A DNA stretch of 11,978 bases from Lachnospiraceae bacterium (GTDB taxonomy: Bacteria > Bacillota_A > Clostridia > Lachnospirales > Lachnospiraceae), in the NCBI GenBank assembly GCA_017553965.1, contig JAFZJK010000073.1:1-11978 (forward strand), written 5' to 3'. A program made the translations under genes and the position numbers. The stretch's first letter is position 1; each line of letters begins with the position of its first letter. This document shows, piece by piece, positions 1 through 5,426 of this stretch. The notes under the pieces are model-generated. The model made no database searches. It worked only from the letters and a program-made list of their open reading frames with translations, and had not been told where the DNA came from.

Positions 1-2
1 AG

Positions 3-275
3 GCTCTTAAAGGAGACGGTACTTTATTACAGAAAGAGACCGCACAAGAAATGATAAAACCTGTAGAGAATTTCAATTGGACAGGTCTTGGTATATTCCT
101 CAATGGTGAAGACGTATTAGTTTCAAAAGGCTGGGGAGAAAATGGCCAGTGCATGATGAAGATGTACCTTCAAAAAGGGGAGATATCCGTCGCTATGACT
201 AATAAGAACCCGGGAGTCGATCAGTCCGAATCCGGTATTGAGTGGCTGGTGGATTGTTATACATATTTTATATAA
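3..275 (+). CDS. Serine hydrolase, beta-lactamase/transpeptidase-like (C-terminal part, 5' end outside window)
   Basis: The frame is open from the first bases of the window, so the internal ATG at 51 is not the true start; the gene begins upstream. The 90 visible residues resemble the C-terminal end of class C beta-lactamase-like serine hydrolases. There is an LLQKET..EMIKPV helix, then a TGLGIFL strand, then KGWGENGQ where this fold carries its third (KTG/HxG-like) active-site motif, then a strand ending in AMTNKNPG, and a closing helix. The catalytic Ser-x-x-Lys would lie outside the window, so activity cannot be judged. These proteins hydrolyse or transfer ester or amide bonds; the substrate is unknown. 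The stop is followed by a 42-bp AT-rich gap and then the promoter of the next gene. No clear terminator hairpin was seen. The assignment rests on motif pattern only. Confidence 0.65.
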   Translation, partial: ALKGDGTLLQKETAQEMIKPVENFNWTGLGIFLNGEDVLVSKGWGENGQCMMKMYLQKGEISVAMTNKNPGVDQSESGIEWLVDCYTYFI

Positions 276-317
276 AAAGTTAGTCGGTTGCATAGGAAAA
301 TTTTTTTAAAAAAGGTA

Positions 318-348
318 TTGACTCTCACATTATGGTAGGGATTAGTAT
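318..348 (+). promoter_or_regulatory. MerR-type promoter/operator for the GyrI-domain regulator
   Basis: A TTGACT -35 (318-323) and a TAGTAT -10 (343-348) are separated by 19 bp. This overlong spacer is the hallmark of promoters activated by MerR-family proteins through DNA distortion. The spacer holds an imperfect 15-bp dyad (324-338, CT.AC-like half facing G..AG), with 10 or 11 of 15 positions symmetric. A GGAGG ribosome binding site at 378-382 lies 7 nt before the ATG at 390. Autoregulation by the adjacent gene product is the likely reading, by inference. Confidence 0.7.
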
Positions 349-389
349 AGTGGTGAGCTCAAGAAGAAAACATCCATGGAGGTAAGAAA

Positions 390-1193
390 ATGCTAAAAAT
401 AGGAGATTTTTCAAAATTATCCAGAGTAAGCATCAGGATGCTCCGCCACTATGACGATATCGGTCTGCTTAAGCCTGCCGAGATTGACGAGTTTACAGGA
501 TATCGGTATTACCGCGAAGATCAGCTGTTTGTTATCGGAAGGATCACGGCACTTAAGGATATGGGCTTCGGCCTGGCAGACATCGTACGTGTCCTGGAGA
601 TCTATGAGGATAAAGAAAAACTTGATGAGTTTTTCTCAGCCAGACAGAAAGAGTTAACAGATCAGGCAAAGGAGACCGAATACAAACTGATGCTTCTGGA
701 TACAGCACGAAAGAGGCTGGGAAAGGAGCAAACAATGAAATTCGATGTTAATGTTAAGACTATACCTGAGAGATACGCTGCAACTGTACATATGATCATT
801 CCCAAGTACGAGGATGAAGCTCTGGCATGGGGCATGATGAGGGAATGCAAGGAGCCGCTGATACCTGCCGATCCCTGTTATCCCATAGCGGAATTCCTTG
901 ACAAAGAATACAAGGAAGAGGATATTGAACTTGAAGTATCCATGGCTGTAAAAGGAAGTTATCAGGATACCGAGCATGTTAAGTTTAAGACACTTCCCGC
1001 AGTAAAGGTGGCAAGTACTATCATTAAGGGCAGCTACGATCAGATGACCGAGGCTTATGCAACACTTGTATCATGGATAAATGAAAACGGATATAAGATA
1101 TCGGGACCTATGTTTAATATCTATCATGTGAGTCCCGCACAGACACAGAATCCTGATGAGTACGTTACGGAAGCATGCTTCCAGATAGATTAA
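390..1193 (+). CDS. MerR-family transcriptional regulator with GyrI-like effector-binding domain
   Basis: This is a one-component regulator of the BmrR type, 267 residues, the usual length for MerR plus GyrI-like fusions. Residues 2-70 form the MerR winged helix: LKIGDFSKLSRVSIRMLRHYD gives the helix-turn-helix, IGLLKP and TGYRYY give the wing, and ITALKDMGFGLADI the following helices. Residues 75-112 are a charged dimerisation helix. Residues 117-266 match the GyrI-like/AraC effector-binding fold (MKFDVNVKTIPERYAATVH, later KVASTIIKGSYDQM and the FNIYHVSP segment), which binds amphipathic or drug-like ligands in known relatives. Such proteins twist an overlong promoter spacer to activate it. 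The gene stands alone between its own 19-bp-spacer promoter and a terminator. It may also act on the very similar promoter of the next operon. Ligand unknown. Confidence 0.92.
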   Translation: MLKIGDFSKLSRVSIRMLRHYDDIGLLKPAEIDEFTGYRYYREDQLFVIGRITALKDMGFGLADIVRVLEIYEDKEKLDEFFSARQKELTDQAKETEYKLMLLDTARKRLGKEQTMKFDVNVKTIPERYAATVHMIIPKYEDEALAWGMMRECKEPLIPADPCYPIAEFLDKEYKEEDIELEVSMAVKGSYQDTEHVKFKTLPAVKVASTIIKGSYDQMTEAYATLVSWINENGYKISGPMFNIYHVSPAQTQNPDEYVTEACFQID

Positions 1194-1220
1194 CAAACAG
1201 GATATCGGATACTATATATT

Positions 1221-1253
1221 AAAACCCGGATTATTGACCATCCGGGTTTTTTT
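1221..1253 (+). terminator. Rho-independent terminator after the MerR/GyrI gene
   Basis: A perfect 10-bp stem (AAAACCCGGA at 1221-1230 pairing with TCCGGGTTTT at 1241-1250) closes a 10-nt loop and runs into seven T residues (1247-1253). It lies 27 bp after the stop codon and isolates the regulator from the following ABC operon. Confidence 0.92.
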
Positions 1254-1262
1254 AATTGGTGC

Positions 1263-1293
1263 TTGACTCGTCCCCTGGGGCAGGGTTTATGCT
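1263..1293 (+). promoter_or_regulatory. MerR-type promoter/operator of the split ABC exporter operon
   Basis: TTGACT (1263-1268) and TATGCT (1288-1293) are separated by exactly 19 bp. The spacer is centred on CCCCTGGGG (1272-1280), part of a 21-bp imperfect dyad (1266-1286) with 7 of 10 symmetric pairs. This closely resembles operators of drug-sensing MerR proteins. The outer parts (TTGACTC and the AGGG near the -10) occur at the same positions as in the promoter at 318-348, so the same or a related MerR protein may control both. Confidence 0.75.
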
Positions 1294-1335
1294 TACCCTA
1301 CAAGAAACTTATATCGATACGGAAAGGTAGAGTAT

Positions 1336-2253
1336 ATGCGAATATTAAAGATTTTAATACGAAGAACCAAGCTTTATGTAACCGGAGCAGTGGTAACTTC
1401 GATGCTTTCCAATATCTCACAGATGGTCTATATGCTCTATGTGGGAGAGCTGGTCAATCGTATAGAAGAAAGAACAGGGATAGATAAAACTTTGATCATA
1501 ATCCTGGGATGTTTTTTGATAACCAATGCGGTAACTGTATACCTGAAACACTATTTCGGAAGATATGCCGCAGAAAAAATGGCACATACTTTAAGAATGG
1601 GGTATATAGGGAATTTACTAAAATATAAAAAGAAAACCGATACCGGTGCGGTCATGTCGCAGGTACAGAACGAACTGTCCCATGCGGATGAATATCTTTC
1701 GAACACTTTCTTTGATATCACCGATCTGCTGCTAACGGGTGTACTGGTATTTTTCTTCCTGATATTTCAAAATGTAGTGTTAACTCTTGTGATCTTTATC
1801 CCCACAGTATTGATACTGCTATACGTTAAGTGGTCAAGCAGGAGACTTTCGGGCATCGTGTTAAAAGCTCTCAATGCAAAAGAAAAAATGAACAGGGTAT
1901 CATACAGCTTGGTACATGCATTCCCGGCGGTAAAGGTATATAACGGGGACGAGATGTGTATTGATACATACGAAAAAAGCTTAAACAGCTGGGGTGAGCA
2001 AGAGGCAGATATGGAGAGGCTCAATGCATTATATAATTCTCTTTCGGGGATACTTTCAAGAGTGCCGCTGCTATTACTGCTTACAGTCGGAGGATATATG
2101 GTGCTGAAAGGAAATATCATGCTTGGTACTTTGATAGTATTCTTAAATATGCAGAATACTCTGAAGCAGACTATCATGAACCTGCCAAGCTGGATATCGG
2201 GCTTTAAGGTGTTTGTAACAAATCTTGATAAGATTCAAAATATAGAGGTGTAA
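1336..2253 (+). CDS. ABC exporter membrane subunit 1 (type I exporter TMD without ATPase domain)
   Basis: The protein has 305 residues, the length of just the membrane half of a type I (MsbA/LmrA-like) ABC exporter. Six hydrophobic segments are visible, near residues 14-37, 52-70, 128-147, 148-165, 238-258 and 261-275. The spacing, with a long cytoplasmic loop after helix 2 and another before helix 5, is that of the exporter fold. Loop features such as the SQVQNELSHADEYLSN segment (about 108-123) and FPAVKVYNGDE (about 196-206) are the usual coupling region and the 'lk.fngee'-like signature before helix 5. The chain stops at NLDKIQNIEV, where fused transporters continue into the ATPase. The ATPase is instead a separate gene 1 nt downstream. 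The ATG at 1336 follows AAAGG with 8-nt spacing. It is the first gene of the operon. Substrate unknown. Confidence 0.88.
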   Translation: MRILKILIRRTKLYVTGAVVTSMLSNISQMVYMLYVGELVNRIEERTGIDKTLIIILGCFLITNAVTVYLKHYFGRYAAEKMAHTLRMGYIGNLLKYKKKTDTGAVMSQVQNELSHADEYLSNTFFDITDLLLTGVLVFFFLIFQNVVLTLVIFIPTVLILLYVKWSSRRLSGIVLKALNAKEKMNRVSYSLVHAFPAVKVYNGDEMCIDTYEKSLNSWGEQEADMERLNALYNSLSGILSRVPLLLLLTVGGYMVLKGNIMLGTLIVFLNMQNTLKQTIMNLPSWISGFKVFVTNLDKIQNIEV

Positions 2254-2254
2254 T

Positions 2255-2884
2255 ATGATCGAACTAAAAGAAGTTACATTTTCATATGATAATAAGAAGA
2301 TAATCAACAACCTTACGCTTAGCATTAAAAAAGGGGAAAAGATCGGTATCATGGGTGAGAGCGGCTGCGGAAAAAGTACGCTCTTAAGACTTATGGCAGG
2401 ACTGTACAGAGCCGATCAAGGGACAGTTACAGTGGACGGTGAAAGTGAGCCTGAAAAGATAAGCGGGAAGGTATCTGTAGTCATGCAGTCACCCATGCTT
2501 TTACCTTTATCCATATATGATAATATCACGATGGGACATGAATACTCTTACGAGCAGGTGGAAAAGGTAGTAAAGATGGCCAGACTTTCAAGCTGGGTGG
2601 ATACACTGCCGGAGGGGATACAGACATATCTGGGAGATAGGGCAGATGAACTGTCCGGAGGACAGGCGCAGCGTATAGCTATAGCTAGGGCGATGTGTAA
2701 GGACTCGGAGGTACTTTTGCTGGATGAACCGGCATCGGCTCTTGACAGTGAGAATTCCAGGTCGGTCCTGGATGCTATCATGGAATATGCTATAGATAAA
2801 ACCGTAGTGCATGTGACTCATCAGTTGAAACATCTGGACGGTTATGACAGAATATATGTATTAAAAGACGGGGTACTTCAATGA
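2255..2884 (+). CDS. ABC exporter ATP-binding subunit (stand-alone nucleotide-binding domain)
   Basis: This cytoplasmic ATPase of 209 residues carries every catalytic motif. Walker A is GESGCGKST (34-42), the Q-loop glutamine is at 78 (VVMQSP), the signature LSGGQ at 133-137, Walker B LLLDEP with catalytic Glu158, the D-loop SALD, and the H-loop His189 (VTHQ). The motif order and the LPEGIQTYLGDR segment before the signature are those of exporter ATPases rather than importer ATPases. It is compact, ending at YVLKDGVLQ without the usual tail of about 25 residues. The start lies 1 nt after the stop of the membrane gene (TAATATG), and GAGGTG just upstream provides a ribosome site. Its stop overlaps the next ATG (ATGA), which suggests translational coupling. 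As the only ATPase in the operon it would have to serve both membrane subunits, probably as a homodimer (inference). Confidence 0.94.
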   Translation: MIELKEVTFSYDNKKIINNLTLSIKKGEKIGIMGESGCGKSTLLRLMAGLYRADQGTVTVDGESEPEKISGKVSVVMQSPMLLPLSIYDNITMGHEYSYEQVEKVVKMARLSSWVDTLPEGIQTYLGDRADELSGGQAQRIAIARAMCKDSEVLLLDEPASALDSENSRSVLDAIMEYAIDKTVVHVTHQLKHLDGYDRIYVLKDGVLQ

Positions 2885-3834
2885 ATAAAAAAGCAATAAG
2901 GATACTAAAAGAAACAGGCATGATGAGAGACTTCATCTTTATGATGATACTGCGTGCACCGTTTGATTTTTTGAATGCGGTACTGGCTTCAAATATGCTG
3001 GAATCTTTCATACGTCTTGTTGAAAGAAAGGAAGAAGGAGAGCTTTTTCCGAATTTTGGGATATTCCTGTTATTTACTATACTGCTGTTCGGATACAATA
3101 TGTTTGTCTGGGCAGTGGTATCGATGAAGATAAATATCAGGTTTATTAAAAAGCTCAGGATGAGGGTATATAAGTCACTTTTGTCACGTACCCAGCAGGA
3201 AATGGAGAAGCTGTCGGCAGGTGACTGGATCAGCAGACTGAACAGTGATATAGATAAAACAGACCTCTATCTTGTAGGACCGCTGAATTTCATGCATATG
3301 GTGATAGCTGTAGTAAATATAACTATGTCTGCAGTCGTATTGTTCATCTTAAACCGGACTATGCTTTTTGCGGCACTCGCTGTCACGTTACCATTCTTTT
3401 TCTTAAGCAGTGTCGTGGTTATAAAGAAGATACCTGTGTTTAAGAAAAGATCCAGAGAGCATTATGCGAGGTTCACCAACTGGATGGAGCCGGTGGTTAA
3501 CTCTTCGGAGGCTATAAAGATATTTGAAGGCGAGGAACTGGTATTAAAGAAGGCTCGCGAAGAAAGCCTTCTGATCATGAAAAATAACATGAAGGTACAT
3601 AAAAGAACGGCACTTGCTTCCGGGATAAATACATTTTCGGGAATATCCGGATATCTATTGCTTTTATTCCTGGGAAATAGTATGATGGGTAGTGAGATAG
3701 AAGATGTTGCCAGGATGTTTAAGATCACACAGTACCGTGGAGAAATGATGAAGAGTGTAATGATGGTAAACAGCTGTATCGGTCGTATGAAAACAAATCT
3801 GCCGGGTGCAGAGAGAGTTGAAGAAGTTTTGTGA
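2881..3834 (+). CDS. ABC exporter membrane subunit 2 (type I exporter TMD without ATPase domain)
   Basis: The protein has 317 residues and is again only the membrane half of a type I exporter. Hydrophobic segments lie near residues 14-36, 57-80, 136-157, 162-180 and 247-266, with a weaker sixth after 280. The cytoplasmic loop with LSAGDWISRLNSDIDKTD (about 111-128) is the classic 'G.l.sr...D...i' signature of exporter TMDs, and AIKIFEGEEL (211-220) matches the segment before helix 5. The chain ends at LPGAERVEEVL, the normal linker into an ATPase domain, but then stops. No ATPase remnant follows: the next frame is a MerR gene. The start overlaps the upstream stop by 4 nt (ATGA), and GGGG lies 7 nt upstream. 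It differs clearly in sequence from subunit 1, so a heterodimeric membrane core is likely. Confidence 0.87.
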   Translation: MNKKAIRILKETGMMRDFIFMMILRAPFDFLNAVLASNMLESFIRLVERKEEGELFPNFGIFLLFTILLFGYNMFVWAVVSMKINIRFIKKLRMRVYKSLLSRTQQEMEKLSAGDWISRLNSDIDKTDLYLVGPLNFMHMVIAVVNITMSAVVLFILNRTMLFAALAVTLPFFFLSSVVVIKKIPVFKKRSREHYARFTNWMEPVVNSSEAIKIFEGEELVLKKAREESLLIMKNNMKVHKRTALASGINTFSGISGYLLLLFLGNSMMGSEIEDVARMFKITQYRGEMMKSVMMVNSCIGRMKTNLPGAERVEEVL

Positions 3835-3854
3835 CGGGTAAACAGGGGTATAAT

Positions 3855-4337
3855 ATGGAGAAAGATTCTGAGTTTCAACTTCTTAAAATAGGAGAACTGG
3901 CTGCGATAGCCGGAGTATCGGTAAAAGCTCTCCGCGTATACGAAAAAAAGAAAGTGATAGTACCGGTCGAAGTAGATGAAGAGACCGGATACAGGTATTA
4001 TTCCGCCGATCAGTTAAAGCTGGTTGAAGCTCTGCTGGAGCTTCAGGATATGGGATTTTCGTTAAATGAGATCTCTAAGCTTCTTTCTGGTGACTGCAGC
4101 AAAGAAGAGATGTATGAAATGTTTGTGATGAAGGAAGAAGGATTAAGAGAGATCATCTGGAAAACAGAATCAAAGATCAATGAACTGAATGACCTTAAGT
4201 ATAAAATGACGGACGGAAAAGAAGCTGATAAGATGAAAGAAATGACAGATGAGGAAAGAGCCTGGTATCTGGCAAAGCTTATCAAGGTCAGCGAAGAAAA
4301 TGTACGTCAGACCCTCAGCGATGTTCTGTGGCTGTAA
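3855..4337 (+). CDS. Short MerR-family regulator, last gene of the ABC operon
   Basis: From the ATG at 3855 the protein has 160 residues. I chose this start because AGGGG (3844-3848) lies 6 nt upstream. A GTG at 3831, overlapping the stop of the membrane gene, would add 8 residues without a clear ribosome site. Residues 9-78 are the MerR winged helix (LLKIGELAAIAGVSVKALRVYE, ETGYRYYSADQLKLVEALLELQDMGFSLNEI). Residues 82-125 are a charged helix suited to the antiparallel dimer coil. The last 35 residues (TDEERAWYLAKLIKVSEENVRQ) are helical and too short for a GyrI-like domain, so any ligand pocket would be small. Its place at the end of the operon suggests that it controls the promoter at 1263-1293 and thereby itself. 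The gene could also be read by the GyrI-type regulator's signal; the sequence does not decide this. Confidence 0.9.
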   Translation: MEKDSEFQLLKIGELAAIAGVSVKALRVYEKKKVIVPVEVDEETGYRYYSADQLKLVEALLELQDMGFSLNEISKLLSGDCSKEEMYEMFVMKEEGLREIIWKTESKINELNDLKYKMTDGKEADKMKEMTDEERAWYLAKLIKVSEENVRQTLSDVLWL

Positions 4338-4364
4338 AATGCAAGATAATACTTTCTTTATTCC

Positions 4365-4394
4365 TTGATACTACATATATAAATATGATAGTAT
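4365..4394 (+). promoter_or_regulatory. Promoter of the DUF3737 gene overlapping a long dyad
   Basis: TTGATA (4365-4370) and TAGTAT (4389-4394) are 18 bp apart. ATACTACATAT (4368-4378) is mirrored by ATATG-A-TAGTAT (4383-4394), an 11-bp arm interrupted by one extra A. The dyad therefore runs from the -35 into the -10 and is a good candidate operator. The bound regulator is not known; the short MerR gene ends 28 bp upstream. Confidence 0.55.
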
Positions 4395-4448
4395 TATGGT
4401 ATAGAATGATATGGAAAGGCCGGTCATTTGGATCGAAAGGTTTTACAG

Positions 4449-5324
4449 ATGGAGTGTACTGAATACAAAGAACAGATTTTTAACGAAGAAAGAGCTCTCT
4501 TTGGGAGTAAAGATTTAAAGATAACGGACTGTGTATTTGAGACAGGAGAATCCCCTTTAAAGGAATGCAGGGACCTCACGATAGAAGGTTCGTTATTCAG
4601 ATATAAATATCCTTTATGGTATTGCAGCAACGTGGATATGAAAAACTGTGAATGGTTTGAAATGGCCAGAGCAGGCGTATGGTACACCAATAATATAAGC
4701 GTTGAAAATGCCATGATACAGGCACCGAAGAACTTCCGCCGCTGCAAAGGACTGAAATTAAAGGATGTGGTCCTTTCTACCGCAGAGGAAACCCTCTGGA
4801 GCTGTGAGGATATAGAGTTAAATAATGTGACAGCCAAAGGTCATTATTTCGCTATGAACTGCAAAAACATGGAAGTGGACGGGCTTTCACTGGACGGAAA
4901 CTATTCCTTTGACGGAGCAGAAAACGTAGTGATAAGAAACTCCAGGCTGCTTACCAAGGATGCATTCTGGAACAGCAAAAACATCACTGTATATGATTCG
5001 TTTATCTCGGGAGAGTATCTGGGCTGGAACTCAGAAAATCTGACACTGGTGAACTGTACTATAGAAAGTCTTCAGGGCATGTGTTATATTGACGGACTTA
5101 CCATGAAAAACTGTAAGCTCATAAATACTACACTGGCTTTTGAGTACTCGAAGGTGGATGCGGAGATAAACTCTAAAATAGAGAGCGTATTTAACCCCGG
5201 ACAGGGCACAATAAAGGCAAAAGAAATAGGTGAACTCATAGTGGAAAAGGATAAGAGTGATCCGACTAAGTTCACCATCATATGTGACAAGATAAATAAA
5301 ACATCCGACAAAGTAGTATGGTAA
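4449..5324 (+). CDS. DUF3737 family protein, right-handed parallel beta-helix
   Basis: I recognise this as DUF3737 from blocks such as ERALFGSKDL, ESPLKECRDL, YPLWYCSN, GVWYTNN, FRRCKGL, ETLWSCED, NYSFDGAENV, DAFWNSKN, YLGWNSENLT and ESLQGMCYIDGL. About 12 rungs of 18-21 residues repeat, each with an aromatic-rich face, a Cys or Asn turn and an alternating hydrophobic strand, as in pectate-lyase-like beta-helices. No signal peptide or membrane helix is visible, so it is probably cytoplasmic. The biochemical role is not established, and I assign none. The preferred start is the ATG at 4449 with GAAAGG 8 nt upstream, giving 291 residues; a TTG at 4428, also with GGAAAGG upstream, would add 7. 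It has its own promoter and terminator. The neighbouring MerR gene suggests, but does not prove, regulated expression. Confidence 0.88.
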   Translation: MECTEYKEQIFNEERALFGSKDLKITDCVFETGESPLKECRDLTIEGSLFRYKYPLWYCSNVDMKNCEWFEMARAGVWYTNNISVENAMIQAPKNFRRCKGLKLKDVVLSTAEETLWSCEDIELNNVTAKGHYFAMNCKNMEVDGLSLDGNYSFDGAENVVIRNSRLLTKDAFWNSKNITVYDSFISGEYLGWNSENLTLVNCTIESLQGMCYIDGLTMKNCKLINTTLAFEYSKVDAEINSKIESVFNPGQGTIKAKEIGELIVEKDKSDPTKFTIICDKINKTSDKVVW

Positions 5325-5330
5325 AAATAA

Positions 5331-5368
5331 GGGCTCGCTTCGGGAACTACCCGACAGAGCCCTTTTTT
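5331..5368. terminator. Bidirectional terminator between the convergent DUF3737 and EAL genes
   Basis: GGGCTC (5331-5336) pairs with GAGCCC (5357-5362), and inside it CGGG (5341-5344) pairs with CCCG (5350-5353) around a 5-nt loop. Six T residues follow on the plus strand (5363-5368). On the minus strand the same stem is followed by TTATTTTT, the complement of 5323-5330. It can therefore stop transcription from both convergent genes. Confidence 0.85.
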
Positions 5369-5393
5369 GTATATTGCGATATTAATATTGTGA

Positions 5394-5417
5394 CCGCCAC
5401 TATCATAGTGTGAGCGG
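5394..5417. repeat. Palindrome just downstream of the EAL gene
   Basis: CCGC-CACTAT-C-ATAGTG-TGA-GCGG forms a hairpin with a near-perfect inner palindrome (5398-5410) and a 4-bp outer stem, broken by a 3-nt bulge. It lies 10 bp beyond the stop codon of the minus-strand gene and has no T tract. It may protect the mRNA 3' end or be a degenerate REP-like element rather than a terminator. Confidence 0.5.
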
Positions 5418-5426
5418 CCGTGTTAT

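Noticed and set aside
296..317. Terminator after the serine hydrolase gene (AAAATTTTTTTAAAAAA tract)
   Set aside because: It is only an A/T tract without a GC stem; more likely it serves as an upstream element of the adjacent promoter.
1263..1487. Plus-strand open frame of 74 codons beginning at the ABC operon promoter
   Set aside because: It starts on the -35 box, lacks a ribosome site, overlaps the real membrane gene in another frame and has no recognisable protein pattern.
2240..2262. Frameshift or sequencing error splitting a fused TMD-ATPase transporter
   Set aside because: The first chain ends at a normal domain boundary, the ATPase has its own ribosome site and ATG, and the second membrane gene is also unfused, so separate genes are the simpler reading.
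4424..4837. Minus-strand open frame over the DUF3737 start
   Set aside because: Antisense to a recognised gene and covering its start; no supporting promoter or family pattern was seen.
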